Origin: DATLGB01 sp963740765
Lineage (GTDB): Bacteria > Actinomycetota > Thermoleophilia > Solirubrobacterales > Solirubrobacteraceae
NCBI GenBank assembly: GCA_963740765.1
Contig: CAVUFN010000025.1
Location: 1-64,000 of the forward strand
DNA: 64,000 nucleotides
Reading direction: 5' to 3'
Positions 56,267 through 64,000 of this stretch are shown here, piece by piece (positions within the stretch are counted from its first letter, which is position 1; each line of letters starts with the position of its first letter). Below the pieces are notes generated by a model. The model searched no databases and had not been told where the DNA came from. It was given only the letters and a program-made list of their open reading frames with translations. A program made the position numbers and the translations under genes.

Positions 56267-58021
56267 ATGAGCACCCTCGAACCGGCGCCCGGTCGTCCGG
56301 CGCCAGCCGCGCTGGGGGCCGGCACGATGGCCGAGGCCTTTCAGGTCACGGCCGCGCAGTTCGGCGATGCGCCGGCGCTGTCCGCCCATGGCTCTGAGCG
56401 GACGTGGACGTGGGCGCAGTACGCCGACGCGGTGCGGACCTTCGCGGCCGGCCTCGCAGCGCTCGGCGTCGGGCGCGGCGACGTCGTGTGCTTCATGCTC
56501 ACCAACCGGCCCGAGTTCAACGTCGGCGATGCCGCCGCGCTGCATCTCGGCGCCGCGGGATGCTCGATCTACAACACCTCCTCGGCCGAACAGATCTCCT
56601 ACATCCTTGAGACGGCGCGACCCAAGGTCGTGGTCACCGAGCAGGCGCTCTGCGACCAGCTCCTGGCCGGATACTCGGCGCAAGGCTGCGAGGCCCACGT
56701 CATGGTCGTCGACGGCGAGCCGGTCGAGGGTGCCATGACGATGTCCGACCTCGAGAGCCTGGAGGCCGACGGATTCGACTTCGATGCCGCGTGGCGCGCC
56801 GTCGAGCCCGATGACGTGCTCTGCCTGATCTACAGCTCCGGAACGACAGGCCCGCCGAAGGGCATCGAGCTGACCCATCGCAACATGCTCAGCCTGGGCC
56901 GCGCCATGGACGACGTCTACCCCTTCTCGCCGGGCGGACGCACGATCAGCTTTCTGCCCGCCGCCCACGTCGGCGATCGGTGCAGCACGCACTACAACGC
57001 GATCTTCCACGGTCTGTCGCTCGTCTGCCTGGCCGATGCCCAGGAGCTCTTCGCGTGCACCGCGCAGGTCCGCCCGACCGTGTGGGGCGGGGTCCCGCGC
57101 ATCTGGGAGAAGCTGAAGGTGGCCATCGAGCACATGGTCGAAAGCCAAGATGAGGCGACCCGCGAGAAGTGGGGCTCGGCGCTCGCGGTGGGCCTGTCGC
57201 GCGTCGCGGCCTCTCAGCAGGGGGCCGTCCCAGCTGAGCTCGAAGACCGCTGGAGGGTCGCCGACGACGAAGTCTTCGCGCCCGTGCGCGGGATGCTCGG
57301 ACTCGCGGAGGTCGAGGTGTTCGCGGTCGGCACCGCCCCGACGCCCGTGCCGGTGCTCGAGTTCTTCGGAGCCATCGGCATCGAGATCGCCGAGATGTGG
57401 GGGCTCACGGAATGCAGCGGGATCGCCGCCATCAACCCGTCCGGCGCTGTCAAGCACGGAACCGTCGGACGACCGCTCCCGTCGGTCGACGTCAGGATCG
57501 CCGAGGACGGCGAGATCCTGGTGCGCGGACCGGTCGTCATGCCCGGATACCGCGACGACCCTGAGCGAACGGCGGAGGCGATCGACGACGAGGGCTGGCT
57601 GCACACAGGCGATGTCGGCGCCTTCGTCGACGACGGATACCTCAAGATCGTCGATCGCAAGAAGGAGCTCATCATCAACTCGTCCGGCAAGAACATGTCG
57701 CCGCTGAACATCGAGTCGGCGATCAAGGCCGAGTCGAGCTTGATCGAGAACGCCGTCGCCATCGGCGACCGCCGGCCCTACAACGTCGCCCTGATCGTGC
57801 TCGATCCCACCGCTGCCCGGGACGACCACCTCGCGCGGGTCATCGGCGAAGCCATCGAACGCGCCAACGCCCGGCTCGCCCGAGTCGAGCAGATCAAGCG
57901 CTTCAAGATCCTGGACGATCACTGGCAGCCAGGCGATGACTGCCTCACGCCGACCGCCAAGTTGCGCCGGAAATCAATCGCCGAGCGGTACGCCGTCGAC
58001 ATCGAGAGCCTCTACGCCTGA
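56267..58021 (+). CDS. Long-chain acyl-CoA ligase (AMP-forming)
   Basis: This 584-residue ANL enzyme of the FAA1/long-chain type has a P-loop CLIYSSGTTGPPKGIELTH near residue 190, AAHVGDRCSTHY (the AHVxER-like motif), MWGLTECSG near residue 385, HTGDVGAFVDDGYLKIVDRK near residue 450, and the downstream lysine region in DDCLTPTAKLRRKSI. It activates a fatty or branched acid with ATP and CoA. ATG 56267 begins the family domain; the longer frame upstream is antisense to the neighbouring transferase. Divergent from the transferase/racemase at 56209. Confidence 0.9.
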   Translation: MSTLEPAPGRPAPAALGAGTMAEAFQVTAAQFGDAPALSAHGSERTWTWAQYADAVRTFAAGLAALGVGRGDVVCFMLTNRPEFNVGDAAALHLGAAGCSIYNTSSAEQISYILETARPKVVVTEQALCDQLLAGYSAQGCEAHVMVVDGEPVEGAMTMSDLESLEADGFDFDAAWRAVEPDDVLCLIYSSGTTGPPKGIELTHRNMLSLGRAMDDVYPFSPGGRTISFLPAAHVGDRCSTHYNAIFHGLSLVCLADAQELFACTAQVRPTVWGGVPRIWEKLKVAIEHMVESQDEATREKWGSALAVGLSRVAASQQGAVPAELEDRWRVADDEVFAPVRGMLGLAEVEVFAVGTAPTPVPVLEFFGAIGIEIAEMWGLTECSGIAAINPSGAVKHGTVGRPLPSVDVRIAEDGEILVRGPVVMPGYRDDPERTAEAIDDEGWLHTGDVGAFVDDGYLKIVDRKKELIINSSGKNMSPLNIESAIKAESSLIENAVAIGDRRPYNVALIVLDPTAARDDHLARVIGEAIERANARLARVEQIKRFKILDDHWQPGDDCLTPTAKLRRKSIAERYAVDIESLYA

Positions 58022-58050
58022 AGACCGAGCCTGCGCTGGGTCTTCAGGAA

Positions 58051-58080
58051 TGCCCCCGGAAGGAATCGAGCCTTCAACCT
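58051..58080 (-). repeat. tRNA 3'-end-like sequence (copy 4)
   Basis: The minus strand reads GAAGGCTCGATTCCTTC followed by CGGGGGCA: a perfect 5-bp T-stem, a T-loop with one change and an acceptor-like strand. It differs from copies 1-3, pointing to another tRNA species. Translated, it gives the familiar GIEPSTFGL artefact. Confidence 0.55.
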
Positions 58081-58124
58081 TCGGATTGAGCGTCCCGCAA
58101 ATTGGTGCCAAGGCTCGGCGGGCC

Positions 58125-58151
58125 GCGGACGCGGGTTGTGCCCGCGTCCGC
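58125..58151. terminator. Hairpin beside the FG-GAP fragment
   Basis: GCGGACGCGGG and CCCGCGTCCGC form an 11-bp stem with a five-base loop, a twin of the hairpins at 42681 and 49535. It could also end transcription from the acyl-CoA ligase. Confidence 0.65.
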
Positions 58152-58159
58152 AGTTGTCT

Positions 58160-58448
58160 GCCGGGTTGGGCGGGCGTGGTGGTGCCGGTGATCTGGATAG
58201 CGTCGCCGGCGAGCGGCTTGCCGGCGACGAGCTTGGCGACGTCGGGCTTGACGCAGGTGGTGTTCTTGGCGAGGGCGGCCGCGGTCAGCTTGGCCGGGTC
58301 GAGCATGGTGTTGACGAGTTCATCGCCGGTGGCGCCGTTGTCTTAGACCATGGTGCGGTTGTATTGCTTGCGAGTGCTGTCGTAGGCGACGATGGTCGCG
58401 GCGTTGGCGACGATCTTGACGCATTGGATGGTGCCGTTGAACACCTTA
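58160..58448 (-). pseudogene. 3' fragment of a fourth FG-GAP propeller gene
   Basis: Only the C-terminal domain remains (KVFNGTIQCVKIVANAATIV to AGDAIQITGTTTPA), nearly identical to paralog 2. A C-to-T type change turns the glutamine of MVQDNG into a stop (TAA on the minus strand near 58345). The homology ends sharply at about 58448, where transporter-like sequence begins. It is a non-functional remnant of the duplication that produced paralogs 2 and 3. Confidence 0.85.
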
Positions 58449-58999
58449 TGGCGACGTCGCTGGCGCCCCACTGCAGGCCGGCCGCGAGGCCCCGGACCGG
58501 GCCCGCGTGGCCCGGGTCGCCGCCGACGACGAACATCGCCGCGAAGCTCAGGGCGATCAGCGTTCCGCAGTAGAGCGTCAGGCCGCCCGCCTCCCAGTCG
58601 CCGCGTGCGGAGTCGCCGGTGTCCCCGAGCGCCGCGGCCAGCAGCGCCAGCCCGGCCGCCGTCACGATCCCCCCGATCCACCCGCGCTCGGAGACGTTGA
58701 GCCCGAAGACGCGGCCGGCAAGAACGGTCAGAAGCGCGAGCCGCCGGCGATGACCGACTGGACAAGGCTGATCGGCGCCAGCGCGAGGGCCGCGACGTGC
58801 AAGCCCCACGCCGCCATCGCAACGATGATCTCGAGCGTCCACCACTTGTTCGAGAACGGCGCGATCATGCTTGCGACCGGCCGCCGCCGCTCGACCGCGG
58901 GCGCCCGGCCGCGCCCTTTCGCTTCAACAGGAAGCCGAGGCTCGCGACCACGGAGCACGCGAGCGCGAGCAGGGGACCGAGCTGGACGGAGAGCGGCCC
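58449..58999 (-). pseudogene. Truncated DMT/EamA-like membrane transporter
   Basis: Pieces in three frames read LGPLLALACSVVASLGFLLK (first helix), WWTLEIIVAMAAWGLHVAAL with APISLVQSVIAGG, then LLTVLAGRVFGLNVSERGWI and GGIVTAAGLALLAAALGDTG, and FAAMFVVGGDPGHAG. This order and spacing are those of a drug/metabolite-transporter protein. The gene stops mid-helix at about 58448, where the FG-GAP fragment begins, and has at least two frame breaks. It was probably cut by the event that placed the FG-GAP remnant here. Confidence 0.65.
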
Positions 59000-59097
59000 G
59001 TGGCGCGGACGTTACGTGGTGACAGGTGTATCGCCGCCGATGACCAGTATTTGGTGTCTCGCGCAAAGAAACCATTGTCAACCACCGTTCGGTGCAT

Positions 59098-62000
59098 ATG
59101 GTCAAGCTCCGCGGCGCACGCCGCTCGCTCCTCGCCGCTGCCGCAGCACTGGCAAGCGTCGCGCTTCTGGCGCCTTCCGCCTTCGGGAACGCCAGCCTCG
59201 GGGGGGTCGGCGAGGGCCCTGTCCTCTACGGCACCTCTGACTACCGGCACTGGGTCGATCCGGTTGGCAACCGCTACTGCGCACAAGAAACGACCTCCCT
59301 CCGGGACGGATACTTTTACGTCTACTGCCTCGAGTACGTCACGCCGCTCCATTACACGACCATGATGACCGAGGTCCCCAACGTCGTCCTCACTTCGATC
59401 TTCGCCGGCGACCCAGGCCTGAATGAGCGCGTCGGGGATGACCCTTCCTGGGCGATGGAGCCCAATTGGACGAGCTCGACCTTCCCTCCCGGGCGGTACA
59501 ACGCCTCCGTCTACCAGACCTGCTCGATTCTCCACGAGTACTACGACTACATCGAGCGTCGGCCGAACCTATCCACCGGCTGGACCACGAGTTACCGGAA
59601 CCGCGGCTCGTTCACCTCCGACTGCAGCGGGGGCGAGTCCCGTCAGATCACCGCCTACGCGGCACCGACCTTCGACAGCGGGTCGGCCTCCGGTGTCACC
59701 GGCACCGCAGCGCGCCTGAACGCCGTCTTCATCTCCCACGGGCTCGACACGAAGTACTACGTCGAGTGGGGGGAGGACTCGAGCTACGGGCACTACACGG
59801 ACGTGAACGGAGTCGACCTCACCGCGACGAGCAACGTCCGCCCCGAGTCCATCTCCGCTGACCTCTCCGGCCTCGTCCCCGGGCGCACGTACCACTGGCG
59901 CATCCATGTCTCCTCGGCTGCCGGTGTCCTCATCTCTCCCGATCAGTCCTTCACGACGTCCGCACCCGCGGACACCGCGCCGCCAGCGATCTCGCTGAAC
60001 GGAGCGTCGGGCATCGTCAACACGGCGACGCCGACCCTGACCTTCACCACCGGCGAGCCGGCCACCTTCACCTGCGCAATCGACGCTGGGGAGTTCGGCG
60101 ACTGCGGAAGCGAACTCGCGACGAGCGGCTCCTTCACGCCGCCGCCGCTGTCCGAGGGCCCGCACACCCTCCGCGTCAAGGCCACGGACGCGCTGGGCAA
60201 CGAGACGACGACCCCGTCCGAGAGCCCGATCGTCGTCGATGTGAGCAATCCGACGCTGACGCTGTCCCACACGACCGACCGCGGCGGCTGGAATACGTCC
60301 TCCCCGGTGCCGATCACGGTCAGCGCGGCAGACTCGGCGACGCCGCCGACTCCGACGACATGCACCGACGGCGATGCGCCGATCAGCGGCGGTTCCGTCT
60401 CCGGCGACGGCGTGCACAACGTCTCCTGCACCGTCAGCGACCTCGCCGGGCACTCCGTCACCGCGACTGACACGATCAGGATCGACACGATCGCACCGGA
60501 GCTGACCGTCACCCACACGGCGGACACGATCGACGGCTGGAACACGTCTGGGCCGGTGGCTCTGGACCTCGCCGCGACCGACGACGGCAGCGGCGTCTCC
60601 ACCGATGTCGCGACCTGCACCGACAACGGCGACCCGTTCGAGGGCACGAGTGTGAGCGGCGACGGCGTGCATGCGATCAACTGCTCCGTCAGCGACGCGG
60701 CCGGCAACGCGACTACCGCGTCGGACACCGTCTCCATCGACTCGACGGCCCCGGTCGTCACCGTGCCGGAGGACGTCACGACGGAGGCGACCGGCCCCGA
60801 TGGCGCCACAGTCGATTACATCGACGCTGCGGGTGACGGCGGGGAGGTCGCTTCGTGCGCCCCGGCTTCCGGCGGCCTGTTCCCGATCGGCGAGACGACC
60901 GTGACCTGCACCGCCACCGACGCCCACGGCAACGAGGGCACGGCGACGTTCACGGCCACCGTGGCCGACACCGCTGCGCCGACCGTCGCGGTCGCCGATC
61001 AGACAGTGGAGGCGACCGGGCCCGACGGCGCGGCGGTCGACCTGGATGCGAGTGCCGACGACCTCGTGGACGGTGCGTCGACGCCAGACTGCGAGCCTGC
61101 GTCGGATTCGACGTTCGCGCTCGGGGACACCAACGTCACCTGCACGGCGACCGATGCCGCCGGCAACCGCGGGTCCGACACGGCCAGGGTGACCGTGCGC
61201 GACACGACCGCGCCGGCCTTCACGGCGCCGCCCGACGTCGTCGCCGAGGCGACAACGGCGGACGGCGCGAAGGTCGACTACACCGCTCCGGGGACCTCGG
61301 ACGCAGTCGACGCGAACGGAACGGCTGCGTGCCTGCCCGCCTCCGGCTCGACGTTTGCGCTCGGCGGAACCGACGTCAGCTGCACCACGTCTGACGCCGC
61401 TGGCAATGCGCGCACGGAGACCTTCAAGGTCACGGTGCGCGACACGACCGCGCCTTCGGTCACCGTCACCGACTGCCCGGTCGCGGTGCGGACCGGGAGC
61501 GTCGCCTCGATCCACTGGACGGCGAGCGACGCGGTCTCGGGCCTCGCGGGCGCGGCGAGCGGAACGACCGTGTTGCCGACCGGCACCCCCGGGCGCAAGT
61601 CGATCACCGCCGGAGCCGACGACCAGGTGGGCAACCACGGGTCCGCAGTCTGCGACTACGTGGTCAACACGGTCCCGACGCGCCCCGGCAAGCCGAGCGC
61701 GCCGGCCTTCAACCGCGGCGCCTTCACGCTGACCTGGACGCCGCCGGTCGCATCCGACCCCGGCGCCGTCCTCACCTACACGGTGCAGCGCCGCGCGGCC
61801 GTGGCGGGAAGCAGCTGGTACCAGATCGCCGACCGCCTGTCCGTGACCACGCTCGCCTTCGCGGCGGATGACCCGCAGTCCGAGGGGCGGTGGATCTACC
61901 GGGTGCTCGTGAGCGACGGCTACGTGCAATCGGCGCCGTCGCTGGACTCGAGCCCGTTCCAGGTCGACCGCACCGCCCCGGCGGCGCCCGTCCTGAGCGT

Positions 62001-62451
62001 CGCGCCCGGTCAGACGCCGGTCGTCGTCGGCCGCCAGGACTGGTACCGCGACCGCGTGTCGATCGCCGTCGCCGCGGCCGACGAGCCGGGCGGCAGCGGC
62101 CTCAAGTCGTTCGCCTCGCCGTTCGCCTTGAAGACGGACGGGGTCAAGTTGATCTCGAAGACGGTGACCGACAAGGCGGGCAACGTCTCGCCTCCGGGGA
62201 CCCTCACGGTCGCCGTGGACGCGTTGGCGCCGAAGCTGACCGTGACCTGCCCGGCTGGGACGATCGCCCGCGGGGCCAAGAAGGTGCTCGCCCGCTGGTC
62301 AGCCAAGGACGCGAGCTCCGGTGTCGCCGGCCCGGCGTTTGGCTCGGACACGCTCGACACGTCCGTGGCCGGGATCCACGAGTACAGCCGCACGGTGAGC
62401 GACCTGGTCGGGCACGCCGCGACCCGGACCTGCCCCTACACCGTCGGCTGA
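59098..62451 (+). CDS. Large secreted multidomain (HYR / fibronectin-type) surface protein
   Basis: This protein has 1117 residues. Signal peptide RSLLAAAAALASVALLAPSAFG, cleaved near residue 31. An N-terminal cysteine-containing region of about 170 residues comes next, then a fibronectin-like unit (GTAARLNAVFISHGLDTKYY to GRTYHWRIHVSSAAGV), Ig-like repeats ending with SVSGDGVHNVSCTVSDLAGHS, and three to four HYR modules (TAPVVTVPEDVTTEATGPDG, TTVTCTATDAHGNEGTATFT). The C-terminal part has more Ig-like units and no LPxTG or transmembrane anchor. No enzymatic motif. ATG 59098 is chosen over a GTG two codons upstream. Likely extracellular adhesion or matrix protein. Confidence 0.8.
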   Translation: MVKLRGARRSLLAAAAALASVALLAPSAFGNASLGGVGEGPVLYGTSDYRHWVDPVGNRYCAQETTSLRDGYFYVYCLEYVTPLHYTTMMTEVPNVVLTSIFAGDPGLNERVGDDPSWAMEPNWTSSTFPPGRYNASVYQTCSILHEYYDYIERRPNLSTGWTTSYRNRGSFTSDCSGGESRQITAYAAPTFDSGSASGVTGTAARLNAVFISHGLDTKYYVEWGEDSSYGHYTDVNGVDLTATSNVRPESISADLSGLVPGRTYHWRIHVSSAAGVLISPDQSFTTSAPADTAPPAISLNGASGIVNTATPTLTFTTGEPATFTCAIDAGEFGDCGSELATSGSFTPPPLSEGPHTLRVKATDALGNETTTPSESPIVVDVSNPTLTLSHTTDRGGWNTSSPVPITVSAADSATPPTPTTCTDGDAPISGGSVSGDGVHNVSCTVSDLAGHSVTATDTIRIDTIAPELTVTHTADTIDGWNTSGPVALDLAATDDGSGVSTDVATCTDNGDPFEGTSVSGDGVHAINCSVSDAAGNATTASDTVSIDSTAPVVTVPEDVTTEATGPDGATVDYIDAAGDGGEVASCAPASGGLFPIGETTVTCTATDAHGNEGTATFTATVADTAAPTVAVADQTVEATGPDGAAVDLDASADDLVDGASTPDCEPASDSTFALGDTNVTCTATDAAGNRGSDTARVTVRDTTAPAFTAPPDVVAEATTADGAKVDYTAPGTSDAVDANGTAACLPASGSTFALGGTDVSCTTSDAAGNARTETFKVTVRDTTAPSVTVTDCPVAVRTGSVASIHWTASDAVSGLAGAASGTTVLPTGTPGRKSITAGADDQVGNHGSAVCDYVVNTVPTRPGKPSAPAFNRGAFTLTWTPPVASDPGAVLTYTVQRRAAVAGSSWYQIADRLSVTTLAFAADDPQSEGRWIYRVLVSDGYVQSAPSLDSSPFQVDRTAPAAPVLSVAPGQTPVVVGRQDWYRDRVSIAVAAADEPGGSGLKSFASPFALKTDGVKLISKTVTDKAGNVSPPGTLTVAVDALAPKLTVTCPAGTIARGAKKVLARWSAKDASSGVAGPAFGSDTLDTSVAGIHEYSRTVSDLVGHAATRTCPYTVG

Positions 62452-62839
62452 GTCGGCCTACGTCTGGCCGCGTGTGCCATTGCGCACGCGCGGGCGCGCC
62501 CACGGCGAGCCTGCGCATCGGTGCTCTCCGGCCTCGGCCAGGGCAGGATCGGTGCGCGCAAACGTCAGCACGTTCATGCGACGGACGAAGAGGCCGGAAA
62601 CTGGCGCGGGCTTCCGGAATCGAGCCCATGTCGGGGTGGCCGCATGGCGTCTGCCCGGCGGCGTCGCTTCCGAAATCAGATTGGAATTGCCCTTGAGCGG
62701 GATCGATGAGGGCCGGATCCGAGACGATCGGCATCGGCGTTTGACTCGAATTGGACCCCAGATCGGACCCCAGACCTCATGTGGTCGAGGCCGTATGGCG
62801 TAGAATTTCCGCTGTCCAAGTCGATGACCGAAGTCGGGG
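62452..62839. other. Intergenic region, no supported gene
   Basis: Open frames here are short and on all strands. It contains CTTCCGGAATCGAGCCCATG near 62611, possibly another decayed tRNA T-arm, and two GGACCCCAGA-type repeats near 62752-62775 that recall TTGGACCCC near the other tRNA-like copies. I see no promoter or RNA. Confidence 0.4.
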
Positions 62840-63200
62840 AGTCAGTGTCTGGGTTCAGGACATGTGTCTCAGGTGATAGGTCGCTCATGAGTCGGGACAT
62901 AGGTCTCACCCCGCGGCGGTCGTCGCGGAGGCGAAGCCCGTAAGGGCGAGCCGAGGCGGCGATCGCCGCGGCACGGTTGGCTCGGGCATGTCCCGTGCTC
63001 GAGTCGCCGTCATGCAGGTCGTTTCCAAGCAGTTGTCGGTCACCGAGGCCGCCGCTGAGCACGGGTAGAGTCGCAAGCGGACGCTCGCGTCTGGTCGGAC
63101 TAGCCGCACCGATACGCCGTCCGGGCGCGTCGTCAGAGCAGCGCTTGAAGACGCCATCGACACGCGCGACTGGCGCCAGCGCCGGCGGGTCGTGTTGCGA
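62840..63200 (+). mobile_element. IS481-like insertion sequence remnant
   Basis: GTGTCTGGGTTCAGGACATG near 62846 and GAGTCGGGACATAGG near 62889 resemble the left end of IS481 elements. An ATG at 62988 opens MSRARVAVMQVVSKQLSVTE, then AAAEHG, the helix-turn-helix start of an IS481 transposase, but it stops at 63066 and nothing beyond is convincing. Family assignment is from memory of the pattern. Confidence 0.45.
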
Positions 63201-63263
63201 GGGCACCTCATGTATCTGTTGGTGGCACCACCATCTCTGCGACCCGAGCGGCCCCAGTTGGGA

Positions 63264-63900
63264 TCAAGGTCTCGATCTGATAGCGAAGTGCATTTTCGTG
63301 CGCTTGCGACCGCTCCAGTAGGCATCCGCTCCAGTGAGCCAGATCAGGGCGGTATTGGGCGGAATCCCGAGCCAGCGATCGTCGGCGACGTGAACCTCGG
63401 TCTCGTCGTCGACGTCCAGTTGCCAGATCGCACAGCCCGGCCGCCGCGCCGGACATCTCGAAACTGCGCGGCTGCCTCGAGGGTCGAGTACGCGTATGTG
63501 CACGTGAGCCTGCTCGGCTTGGAAACGAACTTCGTCTGTGATCGCCGGACCAGCTCGTAGACCACCTCCACCACACGATTGACGGAGTCGCCGAGCGCCG
63601 TTCGCCCTGCGGCGTTGACCAGCATGGTCCTGTCGATGTCGTCTCCCGTTCGTTTGCCCATGACGTCCGGCACGGACGCCAGCCGGGCGTCCATCAGTCG
63701 CCTGTCGCCCAGCATCAGCGGCACGGACGAATCGGCGAGCATGGACTGTCCCCAAGCGCTCACAGCACCGTCCGGCGGAAAGGGCTCCCGCAACATGACC
63801 GTCTCGTTGTGAGAAAGCCCCGTCACCGGCCGACTGGCGAGAATGTCACCGGGCTTGACCCCATTTCTGGCGACGCGACGTGGAAGTAGCTGGCCACCTC
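63264..63900 (-). CDS. Unrecognised protein, frame break near 63465
   Basis: I do not recognise this gene with confidence. Joined frames give about 210 residues: VKPGDILASRPVTGLSHNET, MLREPFPPDGAVSAWG, LVRRSQTKFVSKPSRLTCTY, then AIWQLDVDDETEVHVADDRW, LGIPPNTALIWLTGADAYWS. The pattern 'PSRL..YAY.TLEAA..F' followed by a short beta strand and DxxW is reminiscent of DUF2441-type proteins, some of which may modify nucleotides, but this is a weak resemblance. The shift near 63465 separates the two halves. The upstream end is not fixed; a start near 63850-63900 is likely. Confidence 0.4.
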
Positions 63901-64000
63901 GCGACCTTACCCCGGCCCGCGGCTCCGAGCGGCGGCCGCCGTGCCCGGTCGGCCTTCGGGAAGTGCGCGCCACACGCGGCCGAGAGACATCCAGTCGGCG

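Noticed and set aside
40391..58448. Prophage or integrative element
   Set aside because: No integrase, phage structural, replication or conjugation gene is present; only tRNA-like fragments hint at past integration.

Overview
The window is high-GC DNA with heavy GC3 bias, many GTG starts and ATGA/GTGA gene overlaps. Secreted proteins combine seven FG-GAP/VCBS repeats, thrombospondin type-3 calcium repeats, HYR domains and a lysine-rich tail seen in surface proteins of that group. Together these suggest a chromosomal segment of an actinobacterium, most likely Thermoleophilia/Solirubrobacterales. That placement is inferred from protein style, not from a marker gene.

Layout. 1-1.1 kb: decayed IS3-family transposase. 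1.6-7.9 kb (minus): a five-gene polyhydroxyalkanoate (PHA) operon running SDR, PHA synthase, acetoacetate-CoA ligase, PHA depolymerase, MFS transporter, next to a FadR-type regulator gene. 8.8-40 kb: a catabolic island in several transcription units. It holds a kinase-like phosphotransferase plus acyl-CoA dehydrogenase pair, ferredoxin and ferredoxin reductase, and a roughly 14-kb plus-strand operon (CoA transferase, two amidohydrolases, Rieske protein, ketosteroid-dehydrogenase-like flavoprotein, SnoaL-like protein, hydantoinase/acetone-carboxylase-like subunits with a small zinc-ribbon protein, second flavoprotein, aldehyde dehydrogenase, aldo/keto reductase). Next comes a sugar-type ABC importer interleaved with EthD proteins and a second aldehyde dehydrogenase. 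A minus-strand acyl-CoA dehydrogenase pair with DUF35 and a thiolase-like protein is divergent from another CoA transferase. Several promoters of this island carry a related AT-rich motif, so it may be one regulon that takes up a cyclic ketone, terpenoid or steroid-like compound, activates it with CoA and breaks it down, with surplus 3-hydroxyacyl-CoA going to PHA.

40.4-54.9 kb: a surface-protein region with three paralogous seven-repeat propeller proteins, another exported protein, and two large LuxR-type ATPase (LAL) regulators. Each paralog ends at a strong hairpin beside a degenerate tRNA 3'-end-like sequence. A fourth, broken copy at 58.2 kb is joined to a truncated membrane-transporter pseudogene. 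55-58 kb: a CoA transferase divergent from an acyl-CoA ligase. 59.1-62.5 kb: a 1.1-kilo-residue secreted HYR/fibronectin-type protein. 62.8-64 kb: an IS481-like remnant and an unrecognised gene.

Caution: many metabolic genes are broken by single-base shifts, concentrated at 13.9-22.8, 30.0 and 35.6-38.7 kb, mostly as one extra base. The restored frames still look fully coding, so these may be sequence errors rather than true pseudogenes. Coordinates of such genes are given end to end.
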